Source: Augochlora pura
Lineage: Eukaryota > Arthropoda > Insecta > Hymenoptera > Halictidae
Length of the DNA: 64,000 bases
Reading direction: 5' to 3'
Assembly (NCBI RefSeq): GCF_028453695.1
Contig: NC_135772.1
Location: 19,339,412-19,403,411 of the forward strand
Part shown: piece by piece, positions 1 to 10,383 of the stretch
Layout: each line of letters begins with the position of its first letter
How positions within the stretch are numbered: the stretch's first letter is position 1
Translations under genes and position numbers: made by a program
Notes under the pieces: model-generated
Databases searched by the model: none
The model's input: the letters and a program-made list of their open reading frames with translations, nothing else
Told to the model about the DNA's origin: nothing

Positions 1-779
1 CATATGCAGGCTATGTAATAGAAAGTATTTCACATTCTAATGTACATGTATCACTCGGCATTTACATTGCCAGGAAATGTAACAGGCCATTAAGATTTAA
101 ATGAAAAATATGGAATACCTTTGAACCTCTGTCAAACAACCAAAAATATGAAATGTGTCCTATACAAACGTTATAACACAATTCTAGTCTCAGTTACAGA
201 ATTCGGATAACTCGGATTAACGCACGAACGTTAACAGAACGTTTTGCATTAGGTTCTTTCAAGATCCTAGGTCATCGATATTTCCAAGGCCGCGCAATCA
301 TCTTGCCAGGCCAAAGTCGTGATCTTGATTACCGTGTGACATCGATAAAATCGCCCTGATTTCCATAACGAATGGCTATGCAAATCCGATCACGTTGCTT
401 CGATAATAACAGTGATACACAAGATGTTCGAGCTGGACGAGACACCCTGTATACTCGATTATCCCCGTAACCCGAGCTTCCCAGACAAAACATTGTTTAT
501 CTCATTAAAAAATGACGAGAGACAGGGATCACAGTTTTCTGATACCAGTGCAGACTATCGGATTCAGTAAGCAGAACATATCATTACATAATATTAGTGT
601 TCAACTTGTTTTGCGCGACCGCCACAGATATTGCAATGGCGTTAGGAACAGTCGGTTACCTAACGTTATCATCCGCCTAATCAGCGTCGCGCCGATTCGC
701 TTGAAGAAAAGAAGGTTCTCCGGTAGGGTGGCTGTAATTAATCGAGCAGCCCGTTATCGCGTCTCCATTCAGTACTCAC
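1..779 (-). other. Intron of the sphingosine-kinase-like gene, truncated by the window edge
   Basis: On the minus strand this is the intron that follows the coding exon ending at 780. No second exon with a diacylglycerol-kinase catalytic signature (glycine-rich nucleotide loop) is visible on the minus strand here, so the rest of the gene lies left of the window. The stretch holds no plausible gene on either strand. One copy of the short TACAGGGTG motif lies on the minus strand near 442-451. Confidence 0.6.
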
Positions 780-1314
780 CGTTGATCAGCGACTCAAGGT
801 TCCCGTGACTGGGGCTCATAAAGCTCTTTGGCACGGGCACGCTGGCGATCAAGCATTTGATGGCTAGCCGCCACCTGCTCGCCTCCCGCAGATTGTCCTC
901 GTACTTGTCGAAGCTGCGGAACCGCAAAGTGATGGTGGTCCTCTCGCGTCGCTTCGCATCCTTCATGCGGGCCTTCTTCAGCGTGTAAGCGTAAAGGTAG
1001 AGATAGGCCGATGTATCGAACTCGTCGTAGCACTGGTACGCTTCGGCCGACTCGACCAGCTTCAATTGCGATCTCGAGGTGCCCGGGCCGCAGACACAGC
1101 TTCCCGCGCTTTTGCGTTTCGAGCGCATACATCTGCAGCCGATTATGTCTCCCAACGCGATCGTCTCGACCTTCGTCGCACCATTGTTATCCTTCTCGAG
1201 GCTGAGACCTTTCTCGGTCAGCCTCACTTTGTAGTAGGTGTTCTTCTTCGAGGTGACATAGAAGGTCTCTTCCAGGAGCGTGCTAGAGTGCACTTGACCA
1301 CCGCCGTCCTCCAT
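780..1314 (-). CDS. Sphingosine kinase-like protein, first coding exon (partial gene)
   Basis: The first 178 codons, from the ATG at 1314-1312, end at a strong donor: exon G at 780, then GTGAGT at 779-774. The product begins MEDGGGQVHSS and carries FYVTSKKNTYYKVRLTEKG, then IIGCRCMR and SAYLYLYAYTLKK, and ends in a stretch rich in basic residues and aromatics (TLRFRSFDKYEDNLREASRW). This order resembles the N-terminal, PH-like part of insect sphingosine kinases (Drosophila Sk1/Sk2), which precedes the DAGK-type catalytic domain. Sphingosine kinase phosphorylates sphingosine to sphingosine-1-phosphate. The catalytic domain itself is not in the window, so the call rests on recalled family resemblance; a ceramide-kinase-like relative is the main alternative. 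Translation past 780 reaches a stop within three codons, which supports the splice. Confidence 0.7.
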
Positions 1315-2672
1315 GACACGCCGACGACTGTCTCTGGTCCGATAAGAAACTTGAATTAGACCGATGTTCGCGCCATAGGTGGACCATTATCATGGTAATT
1401 AAGGCACACGGGTGGCTGACATCTCACTAATTCGGTAAACCTTCTACGGGAAGGCGCAGCTGCACCTAGGTCCCATTTGACGGGCAACACCGAAGCCGAT
1501 CGCACGACGATTTTGAATTTTAGCTCGCACTTTGCTCCATTTATTTTTCACTGGACTCTATTCCGCCGATCCGGTTCGTTCCATTGCGAATTAATCGGAG
1601 CACGTGCAATTCCGCGTAAACCTCGGCTCTTGCTCGAACGGTGAATCTGTGGACGGTTTCTCTATCACAACGATCAACACTGGTCTTTCAACTCGTGTCC
1701 GAACGTAATGTCAAATTCGGAATTGCAGCTGGAAGATTTAATTCAGCATCATCTCGGCGACTCCCGTACTTGCGCGCACTCGAGCATTGAACTGCCTCGA
1801 CACTCCGATGCCCACAGTATATACTGTTTATATGATACCTGAAAGACCAATTACTATGTGACGGTGCCTCGGCGATCCGCCATCAGATGGCCACAAGCGA
1901 TGGACCCCATCGAAATGTCAAAACCAAATTTTCCGCGTGCCCTCTTCTGGATGTACATCGCGGATACTCCGCCGTTCGCTCGATAGATGTAGCTGCCAAC
2001 TGTGTATCGAATTAATAAACGCTTTCTATAAACGACAAATATAATTGAAACTATATCGATTGAAAAATAAATGGATAATAATGAATCTTTAATTTCAAAC
2101 AAACGTGTTTACCATCTGTAGATGAAGAATATTTGGAACGGAAATTTCAGTTAGCGACATCTGTTAAAATGTGGGAAAAGATTCAAATTCAAACAATAAC
2201 CTTCAGTCATTTGAATTGTAACTATTCAAATGTTTTTGAAATGCTAAAATCTTTAACACGGGATCTATCTTAATTAATTTGATTAAACACAGTTACTGCA
2301 GTTAAGAAATTTTAGCATTGTACTTCTTTTCTTCCTCATTTTTCAGTTGATGGTTTAGTCGGTATATTAGCAATTCTCTCAGCGATATCTCGTGGCCTTA
2401 ATATACGCTACAGATACTACCAAAAGATCCGCAAATAAATTATATTTATATACTTTAGACATTAATTTATGTATTACAAAACATTAGTTGTGGAATTCAA
2501 ATTACATGGATTATCAAAAGTTCACAATTTTCTCTTGGACAATTTATTACCAAGGTCTCTCGTTTGTTAGTTCTCCCTGGAACCTGAGCAGCTCTCTCGT
2601 CGCAACAAGCAACGCCCTCTGCAACATCCGCTTCTATGAACCCATTCAGTCCGCGCTCGTGCATGTCCGTTT
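1315..2672. other. Divergent intergenic region between the sphingosine-kinase-like gene and RpL18
   Basis: About 1.36 kb with no convincing coding frame. It should contain the promoter and leader of the leftward gene and the promoter of RpL18. The part near 1315-1800 is GC-richer; 1990-2560 is AT-rich. The only short ORFs here (for example minus 1854-2102 and plus 2488-2697) have random-looking composition. Confidence 0.6.
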
Positions 2673-2690
2673 CTTTTCCGGTTTATCAAA
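2671..2690 (+). promoter_or_regulatory. TCT initiator / 5' TOP leader of RpL18
   Basis: A pyrimidine run TTCTTTTCC lies 18 bases before the RpL18 start codon and fits the TCT-type initiator (YYC+1TTTYY) of animal ribosomal protein genes. The predicted +1 C is at 2673. The transcript would then start with a terminal oligopyrimidine tract, the known element for growth-dependent (TOR/LARP1) translation control. The position is inferred from sequence only. Confidence 0.5.
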
Positions 2691-3953
2691 ATGGTAAGAC
2701 GGTGACGTGAATTCGTTGGATTCCGAAAATCAATAGACATTCGGCGCATCTCTGTGAACCGTAATGAATACGAATCCTAATAAGATTCTAAAAGTGTTGA
2801 AGATGGTTAACGAAAATTATTTTCGTTGCAGGGTATTGACATTAATCATAAACACGACAGAAAGGTTCGGCGAACGGAACCTAGATCGCAAGATGTCTAC
2901 TTACGACTTCTCGTCAAGGTAAGCGCTAACACGTGTTAAACAGTTTTTAATCGCAGCGTTACACAGAACGTGCTATTTAAGCTCCTTCAATTATATTTAG
3001 CTGTTCGATGTGTAATTCGTTAGACATTAGTTAATATCGCTTTGATAACACAATTGTGTATACCATGCTATATAACTTTTGTTGTCAAACACGTGAGCTC
3101 GGGATATGAAAATTTATTTTGCGAACCGCACTCTGTGTTAGTACACCATCGTGCTAATCCAATTTGAACGTTCGCTATAGAAAAGTCTAGTCAATTTTCC
3201 TATTCCGTCTGGACGCGTATAGCTAAGGACGTGTATATAAATTGACACAATCCAACCTATGAAAACTATGAAAGTTTACGTTCAAAAGTATATTTCTCCT
3301 ACAAAGTGCTTTTGAATTATTTTCTCTGAACTTTTATAGTAAATTTTCTTTCATAAAATCGTGCCGTAAATAATATGAGATTCTATCATTGTTAACAGCT
3401 GTACCGTTTCCTGGCCAGACGTACAAATGCGAAATTCAACAAGATCATTCTGAAAAGGCTTTTTATGAGCAAAATTCATCGTCCTCCTATATCTCTTGCA
3501 CGCGTTGTTAGGTTCATGAAGAAACCTGGACGTGAAGGAAGCATTGCCGTAATCGTTGGCACAGTAACTGACGATGCTAGGATTTTTGAAATTCCTAAAC
3601 TTACTGTAAGTATATTAGTGAAATAAAAATTAATTCGTTAATGTTCCCTGATTCAACAATTATAAGTTGTTGGTTTGTGATAGGTCTGTGCACTACGCGT
3701 TACTGAGAAAGCTAGAGGCCGTATCTTGAAGGCTGGAGGTGAACTGATCACTTTTGATCAGCTTGCACTGCGTGCACCCACTGGAAAGAGGACAGTCTTG
3801 ATGCAAGGACCGCGCAATGCACGTGAAGCAGTGAAACACTTTGGACCAGCTCCTGGTGTACCACACTCGCACACTAAACCCTTAGTACGGTCTAAAGGAA
3901 GGAAATTCGAGAGAGCAAGAGGGCGTAGGCGTAGCTGTGGTTATAAGAAATAA
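2691..3953 (+). CDS. RpL18: 60S ribosomal protein L18 (eL18)
   Basis: Four coding exons: 2691-2693 (the ATG alone, followed directly by GTAAGA), 2832-2918, 3399-3605 and 3684-3953. Joined, they give 188 codons plus a stop, the usual animal eL18 length. The product starts MGIDINHKHDRKVRRTEP, continues with LARRTNAKFNKIILKRLFMS and FMKKPGREGSIAVIVGTVTDDARI, and ends GRRRSCGYKK, all diagnostic of eL18. It is a structural protein of the large cytosolic ribosomal subunit. All introns have GT-AG ends and lie in phase 0. A start codon isolated on its own exon behind a TCT initiator is a common ribosomal-protein gene layout. No box C/D or H/ACA snoRNA could be confirmed in the introns. Downstream it faces the thioredoxin-domain gene tail to tail. 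Confidence 0.97.
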
Positions 3954-4071
3954 ATATTGGTTGTTTGCCATCATTTATTCTACCTTACCCTTGAGTTAAC
4001 TTGCAAAAACTAGACAACCTGTCTATTTCTACTTTCTTTTATATTGCAAGCCAAGGCGGCCGGAAAATAAA
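3949..4071 (+). terminator. RpL18 3' UTR with poly(A) signals
   Basis: AATAAA overlaps the stop codon (3949-3954), and a second AATAAA lies at 4066-4071. The second, about 115 bases after the stop, is the more plausible polyadenylation signal. Confidence 0.5.
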
Positions 4072-4145
4072 TGTAGGCTTCATCACAACAATTCTGGTAT
4101 TTTTAATTCCTATGTTTCAACATGACTGCATATATTTTTTAATAC

Positions 4146-4151
4146 TTTATT
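4146..4151 (-). terminator. Poly(A) signal of the thioredoxin-domain gene
   Basis: AATAAA on the minus strand, about 140 bases after that gene's stop codon. It leaves only about 75 bases between the poly(A) signals of the two convergent genes. Confidence 0.4.
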
Positions 4152-4291
4152 TATCGGTGACAATAGAATAGCCTTTGAAAATGTTTAAACGAAAATCACA
4201 GATCAATTTGACTTATACCATCTCCGGTAATTAAAATGTTAAATAAATATCGGTAATAAAAATATTTAGAATTACAAATGAGTTCAATGAT

Positions 4292-6398
4292 TCATGTTTG
4301 TGGCTCATTATTTTCTTCAGGATTCTCTGGCACTTCCTCCGGTTTTTCATCATCATCCGACTGTGTTTCCTCTAAACCAGTAACATCCGGAAAATATAAC
4401 TGCGATTCCTCCGAACCCTTTTCCGGATTTTCACTCACATGATACGGTCCAATACCGGCGAACCCTAAAAAGGCTTCACATCCTACTTTCTTCACCACAC
4501 ACACAAAAGTCTCGTACCTGTTAACACAAATGTTACACCATCTTACCAAGGTACACAAGTTTTCATACGTAAAAACATTTACAATCTGCTAAATATTCAC
4601 CCGGTTCTTTCTCTAGTATTTTCTTCGAATTCACTGATACTTCTAGCAATCATTTTTGCATCCGGCGGTTTATCAGATTCAAAAATACCAAAGTTAACTA
4701 CTTCGTCTTCAAATTCTTGTAGAACTATCTCCAACTCATTTTTTCGCGTGTAATCGTACTTGAATACCACTATGGGTACGTTTGCAGCCTTGTCTTCATA
4801 CTGAAGAATAAAAATTATATATGAAATAGCGATCAATTTAAAATGAAAGTTAATCTGCTTACTGGATATGTTTTATTTGTGTACGTCGTGAAAATCGTGC
4901 GGTAAACGATTGCCTTGTTTCTAGAATTTAGCGGTGTCCATGCGATTGGGAAAATCACGGTTTCATTTTCCGGTGGTGTGGAGGCGGGTCTATGTCGACC
5001 GGCATAACTGGAATATTAAATAAATTTAATAATACATCTACTTTAACAATAATCTCAATAAAAATGGAAAGCACCATTCTTCTGTGAAAATTGTTTCCTC
5101 ACGCGGCAATTCTGGTTCACCAAACAGTAGACTCATCAATTCTGTATGGATATCAACATCCGGTTTCTCTTCGGCCACTTTCAATCTCATGAACATGCAT
5201 TTTCCATCCAGTAATAAATTCTTGTGATTTTGTGGCAATACGTAATCTGACTGCAAAAAACATCAATTAAATTTTAATTGATCCTGTAAGCTCTAAATGA
5301 TAAGTAAATTAATTTATATACTTCGTTGAAAAGTTTGTCGAGGATGTCATCGTTGAGCCGCTTCCGTATTTCCTGTTCAACGATATAGTTCCCTGGTAGT
5401 ATCTCTTCAACTAATTCTACATATGGTGGACTAGATTTTTTGTCCCTCTTATGGTCCTCTTCATCTTTAAAAAGCCATGGGTAAAGTAGGAGACAGGTTT
5501 CGTTCTTTAAAGACGTAGTTAAGTGAAGCATTTCTGCTTCGTACCGCGCTACTGCTTCGGCTTCTATACGTTTATTTAAGAAAAAAGTTTCAGTATAAAA
5601 ATTAATAAAAGATATGGGATACTAAATCGATTTTTTTGAAACCTTTCCGGGCCTTCTTCGCCGCTTCTTTAGCTATCCTAGCTTCTTCGATCACTTTCAA
5701 TTGCTTTACTTCTTCTGGACTCCTTTCAGACACTTGTAATGAAAATCTACGAGCGTATGATTTTATCATAAACATTTTTAAACGTTTGATAATTAGAATT
5801 TGTAATATAATTACACATACTCATGTTCATCGCCATTTTGTACCCTCTGTAACTCTGTCGTTAACATCTTCAGCAATTGCGGACACTGGGCGCCGAACAT
5901 GAGATTTATCATCCGTCCATTCTGTATAAATAATCAATAATATTTATAAACTAAGGTGATATTTTTTTTAATAGAATAATGTAATTTAGTTACGTGAATG
6001 AACATCCAAATCGGTTCGCTTTTTCCTTGGAAGCGTTCTAGATCCGTGATGTTGTCACACTTTGCCTGAATCCATACAACAATAACAATTACTAAATAAA
6101 ATTGTTCTACGGAACGTCAAAAGGGAAAGTTACCGTGGCATAACTTAGCGCGTCTCCACCGATTTCCATTTTAATTTTCTTCAGGATGCTCACCATCCCC
6201 GTGCATGGTCCGCTCCATTCCGAATAAACGTCCACCACTGAGAAACAAATATTGAAATTAACAAAACCATATAATACAATTTTTATATGCGTAAGACCAT
6301 CATGTCCCTATTAAACCGGTCTTCTGCAGAAGCTTCTCCCAGTCTTCATTATTTGAAATTTCGGTCTGCAGTGCCGCTGGTACCGTTTTCTTGGCCAT
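4292..6398 (-). CDS. Thioredoxin-domain protein, NME8/TXNDC3-like with C-terminal DUF4746-type region
   Basis: Ten exons on the minus strand: 6398-6317, 6237-6134, 6065-5994, 5921-5821, 5746-5643, 5563-5322, 5250-5075, 5007-4863, 4800-4601 and 4517-4292. They join to 483 codons plus a stop with all phases consistent. Residues 15-120 form a thioredoxin fold: VVDVYSEWSGPC at 28-39, then a later NGRMINLMFGAQCPQLLKML. Residues about 125-175 are a charged helical, probably coiled-coil segment. The rest resembles the insect-specific C-terminal region of Trx/DUF4746 proteins and ends in an acidic Pro/Glu-rich tail. No nucleoside-diphosphate-kinase domain (no NxxHGSD motif) is seen. Relatives such as NME8/TXNDC3 are axonemal or sperm proteins, so a ciliary or sperm role is possible but inferred. 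The first active-site cysteine is Ser36, leaving only Cys39. Exons 1 and 5 use unusual donors (GTTTAA, GTTTCA) and exon 7 a weak one (GTGCTT). Those junctions rest on phase and sense of the joined protein. Confidence 0.8.
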
Positions 6399-6552
6399 TT
6401 TTCGCGAGGACTTTAAACCACCCTGCAAACAATTTTATATATGTATTAATTACGGAGGATTATGAAAAGATTGTTTGAAAAGCAATTTTTAAAATTTTTA
6501 AAATTTCAATGTGAAGTTCGCGACGGAAGCGCGCATGTACCCTTTTCCGGCG

Positions 6553-7023
6553 CATCATGTTTGAAAGAGTTGCGGAGCTACTTTATTTAGATTCGTTTCA
6601 ACCGCGTTTTCTTTGATCTATCTTGGTCGAGGCTCAACAAGAAACTGTAGATAGCCGGTTCATTTCTGAGACCATGCCTTTCGGCTTACAGGACGGGGAC
6701 ATCGGTGACATGGAGGACACGCAAACTTTACCGATTAAGTCGGCTACCAGCTACACAAATACACGCACAGATAATTACAGTGCACCAGAGGATCGGGCAT
6801 TCCACGACAAGAATTTCCTATGCATTTCACCCGACATGAAATATGAATCTTCGGCAGGACTCCGGGGGGTAATTATAGCGACCTGTACGGAGTATTGTAC
6901 TTTATAAGTCACCGCAAGATTTATCGAGCCGCATGAATAGCCTAGGCATCATGCCTCCTCGAGCTAGCTCCGGTTTAAAAGATATAAATTTAATCGGTCT
7001 ACGTATTAAATCGATTATGTGAC
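6553..7023 (+). pseudogene. Unrecognised ORF, apparently frame-broken
   Basis: Plus-strand reading from about 6623 gives a 94-codon ORF containing MPFGLQDGDIGDMEDTQTLP. At a six-G run (6864-6869) sensible-looking sequence continues in another frame (NYSDLYGVLY). Near 6900 it changes frame again (YKSPQDLSSRMNSLGIMPPR, then ASSGLKDINLIG), stopping at 7018-7020. Each change corresponds to one missing base. A good donor (CAG/GTGAGC) follows at about 7023-7024, but no downstream exon was found. It could be a decayed gene, a retrocopy, or an intact gene with two assembly indels. I do not recognise the protein. It lies head to head with the thioredoxin-domain gene, about 220 bases away. Confidence 0.3.
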
Positions 7024-8272
7024 AGGTGAGCCAATTTTTCCCTTATTTGAATGAACGACAGCGCGACCCTAACGTCTTGTTCCCGAGCTATATTTCGTAG
7101 CTACAGATTTAGCCATTTTTTAAATAGAAAAAGTAGTCTTTATTGCTTGCAGAAAAATCACCGACTTTAACTTAATCTCATCATATGTTTCGAGTGAAAT
7201 TTTTAACTTTCTTTTCGTTTCGAAAATCGGTAATTTTTTTTTAAACGTGAAAAATGATTTTAGAGCGGCGGCAATGTATGAAAAGTTAAACAAATGTTTT
7301 CGATTTCATGAGGTAACTTGTATTCTATCATTAGGGGTAATTGTTGCGCGGAATGACAAATTTTGAAGATAGAATAGCTGTGTCCATCAATTTTGCTTTT
7401 GACTGCAGCTTAATTACGTAATTGCGAAGCGTCACGCAACATAAACATGCGAACCTAAAATTAGAAATGTTTATTTCCGCAAGCAATTTGCAAATTGTGC
7501 TTAATGAAAGGCTTTGCTTAGTTTTAGCATTTCGCAAAAAAAACAAGCACGGTAAAATAAGGTATGGTGCAACACGTAGAAGTAAAAACTGTTTATAGTT
7601 AAATCAACATAAAATGCATTTTATAATATTGTATATAAATGTTAAAGTCAAGTGAAATTATTTTCATTTCTTATATAACAATATTATTTCTTCTGAAACA
7701 AATATAATTAATACTGGTGGTGTTTTAATAAAAATGCAGAGGGTGTTTGACTGTGTTCTTTAAAATATTAATAAAAATTACAATATTTATTTCGCATTTC
7801 GTAGAATTATGTATATATTTAAATCAAAATATTCAGTGGTGCTTCGTCAATTTGATCTCTTTAGTTTTCAAACGTACCGCTTAAATTCAAATAAATGTAC
7901 TTAAAGATGGCGCTGATATTGATGACTACGTGAACAGACATACGTTTTTTTAGAACAGTTTCTATAGTAATCCGACAACAAATACACCTGCACTAAAAAA
8001 TACAATATCGATTCGTCTAACTGTTGTTTTAATACTTTTCCAGTAATGAATTTGTTTAAGTGAAATGCTTGGCTTTCATATTATATTTTTCACCAATGCC
8101 ATCACTGAATTGTACTCCATTTTTCGTTCAGAAGTTGTAATAATTTAGAAACTCGAGAAGTATTTTGTTGCCTTGGAATACCATAGCAACATGTTCTTGG
8201 ATTCGTTAGATTGATAAACTGATGCAGTCATACCAATATCAGAAAGTATATATATTTGATACGTATATGTAT
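7024..8272. other. AT-rich intergenic DNA
   Basis: About 1.25 kb of AT-rich sequence with short homopolymers and no supported ORF, RNA gene or recognised repeat. Confidence 0.6.
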
Positions 8273-8372
8273 NNNNNNNNNNNNNNNNNNNNNNNNNNNN
8301 NNNNNNNNNNNNNNNNNNNNNNNNNNNNNNNNNNNNNNNNNNNNNNNNNNNNNNNNNNNNNNNNNNNNNNNN
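8273..8372. other. Assembly gap (100 N)
   Basis: Exactly 100 N, the conventional placeholder for a scaffold gap of unknown size. The real distance between the flanks is therefore not known, and anything within is missing. Confidence 0.99.
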
Positions 8373-9243
8373 TATTTAAAAAATATTAATGTCACTGTTT
8401 TTAAAACAGGTGAAAGATCATGACTAAATTTTAGTAATTTGTGCACAGATATCTTTATATTGGCAAAGCTCAATCTTCCAAATTTGTAGTTACCGCTTTC
8501 GAGAATCGACTGGCAAACACAGCCCTCTAGCGACAAGTGCTGCAAGCTTTGTCAAATAATTTTAAGATTATGAAATAATATCCACGACAAAAGAAACAAA
8601 GTTATTTTTACAAACGGAAATAATAAGTATGAATCCTATATTTTAGCAAATACATCTGTAAGTTTCTAGTACATAGGACAAAGATCATTGTCTCCATGTC
8701 TAAACCAAAGGTGTGAAAGGGTTCCGAAATTATGTAACCCGATCAAACGTACGAATCTTTAAAATCGTAAGAAAGAAATAATTACGAACCGTTGACGGAA
8801 CGACATAACAATATACTAAATTTTTGTCAATAAAGGGAAATGAGATTGGTAACTGGAAGTGTAAATTAATCGTGAATTTGAGCGGCCATGATTTTCCTAT
8901 CGAGTGCGACATCTATCCGCGCTTCAACTATCATGAACGGCGAGGGTTCGTGGTTCGCTTTTCTCTTCTTCTCCCCTCCTTTCCCACCATTTCCTTATCT
9001 GAATCAGCTGATTATTGTTTTCGTATTTCCAACGAAACGGACCGTTGCTGCAGTTATGGTACGCGATACGCATTAACGGGCAACGGTAACCGAGCATCCT
9101 CTTCGGCGGATCGTAACGGCGAACGGATCGGACGATCTCCGTCGCAGCACGAAACGGCACCGACGCGCTTCGTATTTCGAACAAAAAGATTGACGTTTCG
9201 CGGGCGGGGTGACATCACTATCGTTTTCTGGTCGTGTTGTGTC
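8373..9243. other. Intergenic DNA and GC-rich upstream region of the BCAS3 homolog
   Basis: AT-rich up to about 8900, then CpG-rich (about 8900-9400). The CpG-rich part keeps long chance ORFs open on several frames (for example plus 8824-9405). These frames have mixed, low-information composition and no family motif, so I read the stretch as a promoter region rather than coding. Confidence 0.45.
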
Positions 9244-9324
9244 AGTCACTTGCAGAATGACGCAGTAGAAGGTCGTTTCCGAGATGGCGAGCTTCCCAGT
9301 ATGAGGATACAGTTTTATGGCGAG
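9244..9324 (+). promoter_or_regulatory. Possible initiator and untranslated first exon of the BCAS3 homolog
   Basis: TCAGTC at 9242-9247 matches the insect initiator consensus, with the start A at 9244. A donor, GCGAG/GTAAAT, follows at 9324/9325. An acceptor (TTTCTTTCTAG) at 10355 then opens the exon that carries the BCAS3 start codon. The assignment is inferred from spacing and consensus alone. Confidence 0.3.
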
Positions 9325-10355
9325 GTAAATCGAACGTTCTTGCGCTTTCCTCATTACGAAACGATCGACACCGCGGACATCTGTTTTCTCGGCGAAGTAA
9401 TATAGACGTTGCGTGAAGCGAATGCTTTGTTGTGACCCATCTGCCTTCTACCCCCTTTGTTCGACGAAATGTCAGGGTCGCTCGTTTCACGCCAGAACGT
9501 CTCTATCTTTCTCCTCCTGGAATCCTACGTGTTTTTTTTCGATCCTGTTGCTGGAAAAAAATAGGAAAATCATCGGACAATTCCCGTTTGATCGCCGTTT
9601 TGACATTTCCGGTTCGCATTTTATTAATTGTCCCCGAGCGTACAACACGAACAGCTGTACTGGATTGTGTAATATTCTTTAACAGGCAAAATAGATTCTC
9701 CCACTACTTCCCCGACAACTTCGTTTCTGCGATATTCGACGCAACCGATCGCTTTTCGGGTATTTTTCTTCGGCGTACCGATCCCGTTTGTTGCTGCATC
9801 ACAATTAAATACCGATCACGGTTCTTCAGCCGATTTGTTTTCTTATCGTTATCTACAATACAATAATTATTATTAATAGAAATGCGTGCGTTGCATGCAT
9901 TTGATTTCTTTATAATGAATGGAAATTTTCGCGCGTAGTAAGTGCCACTCCGTGTTTCGCTGACATATTTTTTCGCGTTTTTTCGAGAGATTACTTTGAA
10001 TTTACGTAGTTGCGCTACGTTTGGTAGAATTGATAGTCAACTTCGTTTTTTTAAATCGTAAGCGATTTATTCATTTATTTTCTTTCGTGGCGTATCGTTC
10101 GCACAAACCATGGGCAGTTAGGATGGTCGTTTAAAAGCTACTTTAAATTAATATCTAATCGCTCCTATGTAAAAATATATTCATTTACAACGGTGTTAAT
10201 GCTTTTCCAATCAATTTTAAAATATTCTAACACTTTCTTCACTTTTTAAAATTATAACAACGTATTCGAATTATAAATTAAGCACATCATATTTTTTTTC
10301 ATATACTGTATCATTGTTTTAAATTGATATGCTGTATCTGACTGTTTCTTTCTAG
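9325..10355 (+). other. Probable leader intron of the BCAS3 homolog
   Basis: About 1 kb between the candidate untranslated exon and the acceptor at 10355. It is CpG-rich at its left end and AT-rich at its right end. No supported gene lies within it. Confidence 0.35.
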
Positions 10356-10383
10356 GTAAAAATATTCAGTTTGGGAAGAAAAC

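Noticed and set aside
2694..3398. snoRNA in RpL18 introns
   Set aside because: Ribosomal protein introns often host snoRNAs, but I found no convincing C/D boxes or ACA box with hairpins.
8824..9405. 193-codon plus-strand ORF upstream of BCAS3
   Set aside because: It overlaps open frames on both strands, has no motif and lies in CpG-rich DNA where stops are rare. Better explained as promoter and leader.
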